DNA from: Alcaligenaceae bacterium
GTDB taxonomy: Bacteria; Pseudomonadota; Gammaproteobacteria; Burkholderiales; Burkholderiaceae_B
DNA length: 64,000 nt
Assembly: GCA_030538235.1 (NCBI GenBank)
Contig: JAUNUJ010000003.1
Location: 1-64,000 of the forward strand
Direction of reading: 5' to 3'
The position numbers were made by a program, and so were the translations under genes. A model generated the notes under the pieces. That model had not been told where the DNA came from and did no database searches. It worked only from the letters and a program-made list of their open reading frames with translations. Every line of letters begins with the position of its first letter. Position 1 is the stretch's first letter. Of this stretch, positions 58,152-64,000 are shown piece by piece.

Positions 58152-58185
58152 CTGCCTAATTAATCTGAACGACTTAATTAGGCAG
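58152..58185. terminator. Perfect hairpin after hpf
   Basis: CTGCCTAATTAA pairs with TTAATTAGGCAG around a 10-base loop, 14 bases past the hpf stop on the minus strand. No T-run follows, so it may be a partial terminator letting some transcripts reach ptsN, or an mRNA-stabilising structure. Confidence 0.55.
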
Positions 58186-58198
58186 TGAAAAGTGTAAG

Positions 58199-58528
58199 TT
58201 AAGAGCTAACAGTAGCGCGTCGCGTCGCATAGGCGCGATCGTTTTGCTTGCTCTTATGCTTGAGTACCATGCGATCAGCCTTGTCGGCCAAAATATCAAT
58301 CGCTGCGTATAAGTCCTCTTCGATAGCTTCGCAGAAAAGCTCTTTGCCGGGTACACGTACCGTGATCTCTGCGCGATGCTTAAGTGGTTCGACTGAAAGA
58401 TTCACAATGGCAGCTGTGGCACCTTCGGTGTGCCTCAAGACACGATCAAGCTTTTTTACAACATACTCTCTAATCGCGGGCGTCAACTCAAGACGATGGG
58501 CGTTGATAGATAAATTAATAGAACTCAT
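58199..58528 (-). CDS. hpf: Ribosome hibernation-promoting factor, short form
   Basis: Ribosome-binding protein of 109 residues (YfiA/HPF family). The INLSINAHRLELTPAIREYV start and HRAEITVRVPGKELFCEAIEEDLYAAID segment are typical. The short length means a second factor (RMF) would be needed to form 100S dimers, if this group makes them. GAGAGG precedes the ATG. The rpoN gene, usually upstream of hpf, is absent; two small HTH genes lie there instead, on the other strand. Confidence 0.93.
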   Translation of the reverse strand: MSSINLSINAHRLELTPAIREYVVKKLDRVLRHTEGATAAIVNLSVEPLKHRAEITVRVPGKELFCEAIEEDLYAAIDILADKADRMVLKHKSKQNDRAYATRRATVSS

Positions 58529-58980
58529 AGTGAACCTCTCTTTATGTATCGCAATAATTCCTACTCTAGCACAATTATCAGCTAATGCAAGACGGAAAAT
58601 TATTAATAGGGATTAGGTGAACTTCTTAGGGTCAAAAACAGGTTTTTTTGTAGAGATTTTTCGATATGAATTTTGTCATACGCTGTTTTAATTTTTTATA
58701 AATACCTTATTAATTCAATGTGTTCGTTGTTTTTCTGTGACTCTAATTTTATTTCTCATAGGGAATAGCACCTACAAAATAAGTGGAACTACCTATAAAT
58801 AAGTTTTTATTAATTAATAAGGGTTTTCACCATTTTAAAAGTGGTATCTAATAAGTCGTCATCGTGTTTTTGTCGATAAGACATTAACAGGGTGTCATTC
58901 TTTATGTCATTGAAGTAATAAGGGATTTTTGTTTTTTAATAACATGATTTGATTTTTTAATTATATAAAGGCTTATAGAT
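58529..58980 (+). promoter_or_regulatory. AT-rich leader of the HTH pair, with a near-palindrome
   Basis: No gene is seen in these 452 bases. The hpf promoter (minus) must lie on the left side. At 58829-58845 there is a 17-base near-perfect palindrome, ACCATTTTAAAAGTGGT (eight pairs, one G-T), about 135 bases before the first HTH gene; it could be an operator, possibly for one of the HTH proteins. A nearby imperfect direct repeat, ACCTACAAAATAAGT and ACCTATAAATAAGT, lies at about 58768-58803. Confidence 0.4.
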
Positions 58981-59220
58981 ATGAACGGTAAGACCGTACG
59001 GGACAAGGGGCCCGATAGGTTAACCCCCCAAGAAAAACGTGTTTGTCTGTTAGTGATTAAGGGTTATGCCAACAAAGAAATTTGTGTTGAATTACAGATC
59101 ACAGAACGTACCGTTGAGACGCATCGAGCAAATGCTTTTCGAAAGCTTAATGTGCGTAATGCAGCGGAGCTACAGCACGATTATAGCGATGAATTATTTG
59201 CAGAAAATTTGAATTTTTAA
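58981..59220 (+). CDS. Stand-alone LuxR/GerE-type HTH protein (first of two)
   Basis: Small protein of 79 residues made almost only of a LuxR-type helix-turn-helix: LTPQEKRVCLLVIKGYANKEICVELQITERTVETHRAN, with the GerE signature and the recognition helix. There is no receiver or ligand-binding domain. It resembles GerE and the DNA-binding half of response regulators. A second, related gene follows after 20 bases in the same direction. It may be a DNA-binding regulator in its own right, or need a partner. Confidence 0.82.
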   Translation: MNGKTVRDKGPDRLTPQEKRVCLLVIKGYANKEICVELQITERTVETHRANAFRKLNVRNAAELQHDYSDELFAENLNF

Positions 59221-59240
59221 TCGATAACAGGTGATTTATT

Positions 59241-59537
59241 ATGAAATCGAAACTAAGGAAATACGAACAGCAACAAGTCAAGCTTTCTCGGAAGGAAAAA
59301 ATGTCAGACACTGCTGAGCATTTCACCATGAAGCGAATGACAGTTCGTGAAAAGGAAATCTTTCTGCTGATTAAAAAGGGTTTAACCAGCAAGGAGTGCG
59401 CTGCCGCTTTAAATATATCAGTACGCACGGTAGAGCTTCATCGGGCAAATATTATCCACAAGTATCAAGTGAAAAATATTGTCGAATTGGTTTATCGCAT
59501 CAAAAAACACCATCGTGATGACGAGTCGATTAATTAA
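59241..59537 (+). CDS. Stand-alone LuxR/GerE-type HTH protein (second of two)
   Basis: Protein of 98 residues: a basic Lys/Gln-rich N-terminal extension of about 32 residues, then a LuxR-type HTH (MTVREKEIFLLIKKG ... SVRTVELHRANII). The RTVE.HRAN segment is shared with the protein encoded just upstream, indicating duplication followed by divergence. No sensory domain. AGGTGA precedes the ATG. It converges on ampD with no clear terminator. Confidence 0.82.
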   Translation: MKSKLRKYEQQQVKLSRKEKMSDTAEHFTMKRMTVREKEIFLLIKKGLTSKECAAALNISVRTVELHRANIIHKYQVKNIVELVYRIKKHHRDDESIN

Positions 59538-59556
59538 TGAATTAAATTGGCTTAGC

Positions 59557-60246
59557 TCAAGGAAGTTGTCTTCTGTGCCAGCCAGCATCTTTAGCGTAGC
59601 GGCGCCAATTAAAGCTAGGACCGGGGTCTTGTTTGCGACCGGGGGCAATATGTTCGTGACCTCTGACCGCTGTTAGGCTATAACGTCGTTTTAAAGCGAT
59701 GGTTAGCAATGCTAAGTGATGATATTGAATTTCTTCAAATGCCGTTGTGCCATTACCCTCCAATTCAATACCAATGGAGTAGGGGTTACATGGTCCACGT
59801 CCGACAAAATCGGATTGACCGGCATGCAAAGCCACATTGTCGGTGCTGACAAACTGCACAATTTGACCGTCACGGCGAATTAAAAAATGTGCCGATACAC
59901 GTAAATCCTTTATTTTTTTAAAAAACGGATGTTCATCAGGATTCAACTGATTAGTAAACAGCTGCTCAATGTACGGACCGCCAAATTGATCAGGTGGCAA
60001 GCTGATATGATGAATTACTAATAAGTCGGCTCTTTGACCAGCAGCGCGCTTAGAAAAATTAGGCGACACAAGATATTTGACTAAAGGCTCTTTGCTTTTG
60101 TTCGACGCTCTACGGGGAGCTTGTGTTGTTGATCGTGTTGGAAGTTTAAGACTCGACGTGCTGAAACCGGTAAATTGTCTTAACCAGCCATGTCTGTCGA
60201 TTTTGAATTGAGGTGTTTTTTTCTTGGTCTCGCTCACACTTCTCAT
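59557..60246 (-). CDS. ampD: 1,6-anhydro-N-acetylmuramyl-L-alanine amidase
   Basis: Cytoplasmic zinc amidase of 229 residues that recycles anhydromuropeptides. LVIHHISLPPDQFGG (zinc His79), SIGIELEG, and RGHEHIAPGRKQDPG (His196 and Asp206) place the three ligands as in AmpD of enterobacteria. Residues 1-55 are a basic Ser/Thr/Lys-rich extension absent from the enterobacterial protein. AGGG lies 8 bases before the ATG. Confidence 0.92.
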   Translation of the reverse strand: MRSVSETKKKTPQFKIDRHGWLRQFTGFSTSSLKLPTRSTTQAPRRASNKSKEPLVKYLVSPNFSKRAAGQRADLLVIHHISLPPDQFGGPYIEQLFTNQLNPDEHPFFKKIKDLRVSAHFLIRRDGQIVQFVSTDNVALHAGQSDFVGRGPCNPYSIGIELEGNGTTAFEEIQYHHLALLTIALKRRYSLTAVRGHEHIAPGRKQDPGPSFNWRRYAKDAGWHRRQLP

Positions 60247-60281
60247 GGTGTTACCCTAAAATCATCGTTGATTTAAGTAGC

Positions 60282-60524
60282 TTACACCTTGTCAGCAGTT
60301 TTTGCATGCTCTAAACTGCACCAGTTCTTATTTTGATAATGTACTGCTTCATTTTCCGGAATATGGATGCCACAGTGGGCGCATTGAACCATGCCGATAG
60401 CTTTGGTCTGGTTGGCGCGCTGCTCATTTTCTCTTTGTTGCATGGCCCGACGGGCATTGCCCAGAGCACGATTAATCAACAATAAGGCAATAAAAGCGAT
60501 AATTAATAAAAGTAAGAATCTCAT
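60282..60524 (-). CDS. PP0621-like small membrane protein with zinc-finger-like end
   Basis: 80 residues: one N-terminal transmembrane helix (1-18), a Gln/Arg/Glu-rich linker, then CAHCGIHIPENEAVHYQ and CSLEH, which looks like a small metal-binding module. This architecture fits the PP0621 family, commonly next to ampD or ypjD in betaproteobacteria. Function unknown. Confidence 0.75.
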   Translation of the reverse strand: MRFLLLLIIAFIALLLINRALGNARRAMQQRENEQRANQTKAIGMVQCAHCGIHIPENEAVHYQNKNWCSLEHAKTADKV

Positions 60525-60546
60525 TGAAGTCCTAGCGTGACCTTGA

Positions 60547-61392
60547 TTAGCGTCCGAGAATCATCTCGAAAACAAATCGGGAGCCGGTATATGCCAACAT
60601 TAATAAAAAGAAGCCCAGTAGGTTCCACCGTAAGGCAATACGACCACGCCAGCCCCAGATGGTTCGACCGGCCAATAAAAAGGCAAAAACAATCCAAGCC
60701 AATAGAGTGAAAAAAGTCTTGTGGTCTTGTGGCAGTAGTTGATCATAATAGCGCATGGATACCCAACTGCCGGTAATAATTGACAGGCTTAATAAGCCAA
60801 AGCCTATCCATATCAACCGGAATAATAGACGCTCTTGTAGTAGCAGAGGCGGTTGGGCATCAACTAAACGATTGAGGAACTTTTGTTCAGAATCAAAATC
60901 ATGAGGTTTATGTAAGTAACGATCCACGGCAGTGGTTACTAACGCTTGAATCGTTGCTAGCGCAATCACACTATATGCGAACAGTGAAATAATCAGATGA
61001 ATACGGAAGATTTCACTATTGACGTAAATCTTAATGCCACTATCAGCCGTCGGAAAGAAGGCGGTGAGTAAGCAGCCAACAGCGCTTGATAAGCCTAAAG
61101 GCAATAATAAGGCCTTGATTGAGACGAAGTTACTCTCTATCCAGTAAATAATCATCCCAATCCAGATGGTCAATGAGAGACTGAGCGCCCAATTGAGACG
61201 GATATGGTCGCTATAGAGCATAGCATAGTGGACTGCTCCACCATGCAAGAGTAGAATCAGTAACAGTGCCCAATGGCGAACGCCCCTGTGTTGTTCCAGC
61301 TCTTGGTTTTTCCACAAAGGGTACCAAATTGAAGCTGCGAGCAGGAGATATGCCAAAGCAGATAGATAGTGCAATACAATGTCTAGTGACAT
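60547..61392 (-). CDS. ypjD: YpjD/CcsA-like inner-membrane cytochrome c assembly protein
   Basis: Polytopic membrane protein of 281 residues with eight hydrophobic segments, similar to the YpjD family and to the CcsA/CcmC haem-handling superfamily. It is conserved immediately divergent from ffh. The ATG at 61392 gives the family N-terminus; a TTG at 61428 is in frame but unlikely. No clear Shine-Dalgarno. WVSMRY (near residue 216) and the later FTLLAWIVFAFLL helix are typical. Confidence 0.88.
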   Translation of the reverse strand: MSLDIVLHYLSALAYLLLAASIWYPLWKNQELEQHRGVRHWALLLILLLHGGAVHYAMLYSDHIRLNWALSLSLTIWIGMIIYWIESNFVSIKALLLPLGLSSAVGCLLTAFFPTADSGIKIYVNSEIFRIHLIISLFAYSVIALATIQALVTTAVDRYLHKPHDFDSEQKFLNRLVDAQPPLLLQERLLFRLIWIGFGLLSLSIITGSWVSMRYYDQLLPQDHKTFFTLLAWIVFAFLLAGRTIWGWRGRIALRWNLLGFFLLMLAYTGSRFVFEMILGR

Positions 61393-61480
61393 AAAGCGGA
61401 AAAAGGCTTCTTTATAAACCAAAAACAATAAGAATAAGAAGCATTATATACCTTTCTGCCTAACCATAGAGTGATGAATA

Positions 61481-62989
61481 ATGCTTGATAATTTAACCAA
61501 TCGTTTATCTAGAGTAGTAAAAACCATGCGTGGCCAGGCTCGTTTGACCGAAGCCAACACGCAGGAAATGTTAAGAGAAGTCCGCATGGCCTTGCTAGAG
61601 GCGGATGTGGCGCTACCCGTTGTTAGGGAGTTTGTACAAGAAGTCAAAGAAAAGGCCATGGGCCAAGAGGTTGTCGGTAGTTTAAACCCCGGTCAAGCCT
61701 TGGTCGGTGTCGTTAGCGATGAGCTGACACGCATTATGGGCGGTGATTTGGCGCTGACCGATAGTGAGTTATCTTTGGCTGCTCAACCGCCTGCCGTGAT
61801 TTTGATGGCAGGTCTGCAGGGTGCCGGTAAAACCACCACTACAGCAAAGTTAGCTCGCTTGTTAATCGAGGGCGAATTAACTCAAAATGGCAAAAAAATC
61901 GACAAGAAAAAAGTCCTTGTCGTCAGTGCTGACGTTTATCGCCCTGCGGCGATTGAGCAGTTAAAAACTGTCGCTGCACAGGTCAGCGCGGATTTTTTCC
62001 CATCTGACAGCTCTCAGAAACCTCTGGATATTGCTAAATCTGCGTTAGATCATGCCAAGCGACATTTCTACGATGTGTTGATTGTGGATACGGCGGGTCG
62101 TTTAGGTATTGACCAAGATATGATGGACGAGATTAGCGCCCTTCATGGTTTCTTAAAACCGGTAGAGACTTTGTTCGTGGTCGATGCCATGCAGGGTCAG
62201 GACGCGGTAAACGTAGCTAAAGCTTTCTCCGATGTGTTGCCATTAACTGGTGTGGTTATGACTAAGCTGGATGGTGACTCCCGTGGCGGTGCGGCTCTTT
62301 CCGTGCGTCACGTCACCGGTAAGCCGTTAAAGTTTGTCGGTGTCTCTGAGAAACTCGATGGCTTGGAGGTATTTCATCCTGACCGTATGGCCCAGCGTGT
62401 GCTCGGGATGGGTGATATTCTCTCTCTTGTTGAGCAGACTAAGCGCAGTATCGATATCGCTGAAGCGGAAAAAATGGCCGCTAAGCTCAAAAGAGGCGAT
62501 AAATTCGATTTAAATGACTTCTTGGATCAATTACAGCAAGTCAAAAAAATGGGTGATATGGGTTCCATTATGGAGAAATTGCCGGCCCAGTTTGCCGGTA
62601 TGGCCGGTCAGTTACAGGGCGGTGAGGCTGAAAAGCAATTACGTCGTACTGAGGGAATCATCAATTCCATGACCCTTGAAGAGCGCACTAAGCCTGAGCT
62701 GTTAAAGGCATCACGCAAACAGCGTATCGCTAAAGGTGCGGGTGTACAGGTGCAAGAGGTCAATCGTTTGCTAAAGCAGTTCGAGCAAATGCAAGGCATG
62801 ATGAAGCAATTCAAAAAGGGCGGGATGCAGAAAATGATGCGCGCCTTAGGTGGTTTAGGCGGCTTAGGCGGTATGATGGGCGGCGGCGGTGGTGGTTTAC
62901 CCGGGATGGGTGGCGGTATGCCGGGATTGCCTGGTATGGGTGGTGGCGGTCGCAGTCGCAGTAGCACTAAGCGTAAACGTCGTCGTTAA
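61481..62989 (+). CDS. ffh: Signal recognition particle protein Ffh
   Basis: SRP54 GTPase of 502 residues targeting membrane proteins. GTPase P-loop GLQGAGKTTTTAKLA (111-125), DTAGR, TKLDGD, then the Met-rich M domain with GDMGSIMEKLP, LLKQFEQMQGMMKQF. The tail after residue about 450 is Gly/Met-rich and ends in a Lys/Arg cluster, making the protein longer than E. coli Ffh (453). Works with 4.5S RNA and FtsY, neither in the window. Confidence 0.97.
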   Translation: MLDNLTNRLSRVVKTMRGQARLTEANTQEMLREVRMALLEADVALPVVREFVQEVKEKAMGQEVVGSLNPGQALVGVVSDELTRIMGGDLALTDSELSLAAQPPAVILMAGLQGAGKTTTTAKLARLLIEGELTQNGKKIDKKKVLVVSADVYRPAAIEQLKTVAAQVSADFFPSDSSQKPLDIAKSALDHAKRHFYDVLIVDTAGRLGIDQDMMDEISALHGFLKPVETLFVVDAMQGQDAVNVAKAFSDVLPLTGVVMTKLDGDSRGGAALSVRHVTGKPLKFVGVSEKLDGLEVFHPDRMAQRVLGMGDILSLVEQTKRSIDIAEAEKMAAKLKRGDKFDLNDFLDQLQQVKKMGDMGSIMEKLPAQFAGMAGQLQGGEAEKQLRRTEGIINSMTLEERTKPELLKASRKQRIAKGAGVQVQEVNRLLKQFEQMQGMMKQFKKGGMQKMMRALGGLGGLGGMMGGGGGGLPGMGGGMPGLPGMGGGGRSRSSTKRKRRR

Positions 62990-63010
62990 AGTAAATTGAA
63001 ACTCAACATG

Positions 63011-63047
63011 TTAAAGCCCTAAGTCAAAATTTAACTTAGGGCTTTAA
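63011..63047. terminator. Bidirectional terminator between ffh and kbp
   Basis: TTAAAGCCCTAAGT pairs perfectly with ACTTAGGGCTTTAA around a 9-base loop. Confidence 0.85.
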
Positions 63048-63092
63048 ATTTGTCTGAACTAAGTATTAAAACTTACTTAATCAGCCTTAAAC

Positions 63093-63527
63093 TTATTTTG
63101 GAATACGTAAAACCTGACCGACGTAGATTTTGTCCGGATGAGTTAACATCGGTTTGTTGGCTTCAAAAATCTTCATGTAGTCATTGGCGTTGCCATACTG
63201 CTCTTTGGCGATTTTAGAAAGGGTATCACCGGAAACTACCGTGTAGAAAGTTGATTCGCCATCGGCACTGTCAGACTCTAATTGGTTGTCTACTTCAGCA
63301 ACACCGATAGTGTTACCAAGAGCAACGGCAATTTTCTCAGCTGTTGCGGAATCGACTGCTTTACCCTTGACCACGACTTTGTCGCCATCAACCGCGATAT
63401 CTAAACCTTCAGCATCTAGGCCGTGTTTATCTAACTCTTTTTTAAGCTCATCTGCAGTGGCGGCTTTTGCCTCGTTACCACCGAAAATCTTTTCACCGAC
63501 GTTTTTTACAAAGCTGATTAGACCCAT
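63093..63527 (-). CDS. kbp: BON and LysM protein Kbp (YgaU)
   Basis: Small protein of 144 residues with a BON domain (about 25-85) and a C-terminal LysM domain (TVVSGDTLSKIAKEQYGNANDYMKIFEAN). In E. coli this cytoplasmic protein binds potassium. The start MGLISFVKNVGEKIF and length match. AGGAG precedes the ATG. Confidence 0.93.
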   Translation of the reverse strand: MGLISFVKNVGEKIFGGNEAKAATADELKKELDKHGLDAEGLDIAVDGDKVVVKGKAVDSATAEKIAVALGNTIGVAEVDNQLESDSADGESTFYTVVSGDTLSKIAKEQYGNANDYMKIFEANKPMLTHPDKIYVGQVLRIPK

Positions 63528-63660
63528 AATTTGCTCCTTTTGTGCAATTTAATTGAGAAGTTGGTTGAGACCAACGAATCCACTACATATATTAACAAAT
63601 TGTTTTGTAACTAAAGGATTAAATAGTTATCAAAAAGCCGCTTTTTTGCTAATCAACAAC

Positions 63661-63694
63661 AAAAAACCCGATAAATTTAAGTGATTATCGGGTT
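63661..63694 (-). terminator. Terminator of the pip gene
   Basis: On the minus strand AACCCGATAA pairs with TTATCGGGTT and runs into TTTTTT, 29 bases after the stop of the gene at the right edge. Confidence 0.8.
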
Positions 63695-63722
63695 CTCAAA
63701 TCAAGTGGCTATAAAGCAGTGT

Positions 63723-64000
63723 TTACAGCTCAGCGTATTTGTCAGTTGCTTGCAGTAACGCCGCTAAAATACCCGGTTCATTAAAGGCATGTCCGGCATC
63801 CGGAATAAGATGAAACTCGGCATGTGGCATGGCTTTATATAAATCCCAAGCGGTTTTAGCCGGTGTGCAGCTATCGTAGCGACCTTGAATAATAATGGTC
63901 GGAATATTTGCTAGTAGGTGGGCATCGCGAATCAGTTGTCCTTCATCCATAAAGCCTTTGTGAGTGAAGTAGTGATTTTCAATGCGAGCAAAACTCAGCA
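63723..64000 (-). CDS. pip: Proline iminopeptidase, C-terminal part
   Basis: C-terminal 92 residues of an alpha/beta hydrolase whose 5' part lies beyond the right edge. LSFARIENHYF, RDAHLL, IIIQGRYDSCTP (catalytic Asp) and PDAGHAFNEPG (catalytic His) match proline iminopeptidases of the S33 family, which remove N-terminal proline. The frame is open to the window edge. A terminator follows at 63661. Confidence 0.85.
   Translation of the reverse strand, partial: LSFARIENHYFTHKGFMDEGQLIRDAHLLANIPTIIIQGRYDSCTPAKTAWDLYKAMPHAEFHLIPDAGHAFNEPGILAALLQATDKYAEL

Noticed and set aside
62608-62967. Pro-rich minus-strand frame opposite the ffh tail
   Set aside because: Mirror of the Gly/Met-rich end of Ffh, no start signal.

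Overview
The window is ordinary-looking chromosome from a betaproteobacterium, most likely an Alcaligenaceae-type member of the Burkholderiales with moderate G+C. This is inferred from gene families and gene order, not from a marker gene. The supporting blocks are hpf-ptsN-hprK-rapZ, fmdB-aspS, birA-coaX, dacA-dat-ybeD-lipB-lipA, prepilin peptidase-coaE-zapD, mltA-ubiH-dsbC, a divergent yraL/yraN-diaA-dolP locus, and ypjD divergent from ffh. Codon use looks similar throughout. I see no tRNA, rRNA, CRISPR array, prophage, integrase or insertion sequence.

Layout. 0-9 kb: an Lgt-like/thioredoxin fusion, a lone AbrB-type protein, an unknown protein, an antiporter, fmdB-aspS, two short-chain dehydrogenases and two metalloprotease-family membrane proteins. 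9-19.4 kb: an EEP nuclease-like protein, waaC-waaA (LPS inner core), birA-coaX (cofactors), a 53-residue membrane protein too short for most gene callers, an alpha/beta hydrolase, then dacA-dat-ybeD-lipB-lipA (peptidoglycan trimming, D-amino acids, lipoate). 19.5-25.5 kb: a sulfur island in which a Tat-exported sulfite dehydrogenase and its cytochrome c (sorA-sorB) are transcribed away from a sulfate ABC transporter (sbp-cysTWA). 25.6-28.5 kb: an orphan TorD-type chaperone, then prepilin peptidase-coaE-zapD.

28.5-37.6 kb: a complete four-gene tripartite RND efflux operon, mdtA-mdtB-mdtC plus outer-membrane factor, with overlapping or nearly abutting genes. 37.6-46 kb: cysE, ppk2, thiC under a TPP riboswitch, a small unknown protein, alkB, and an AcnD-type aconitase-family enzyme. 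46-55 kb: mltA-ubiH-dsbC, then on the minus strand argB, a HAD nucleotidase, a redoxin, dolP, diaA and yraN, with rsmI divergent. 55-64 kb: rlpA, rapZ-hprK-ptsN-hpf (nitrogen PTS and hibernation factor), two tandem stand-alone LuxR-type HTH proteins, ampD, a PP0621-type protein, ypjD, ffh, kbp and the C-terminal end of a proline iminopeptidase.

Most of the window is housekeeping. The least explained parts are the tandem free-standing HTH pair and its long AT-rich leader (58.5-59.5 kb), the hairpin-dense segment at 60-175, the His-to-Tyr change in the HExxH motif of the site-2 protease at 8442-9089, the sulfite/sulfate divergent island with a strong internal hairpin, and several small unknown proteins. 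I do not see convincing evidence of an entirely new multi-gene system.
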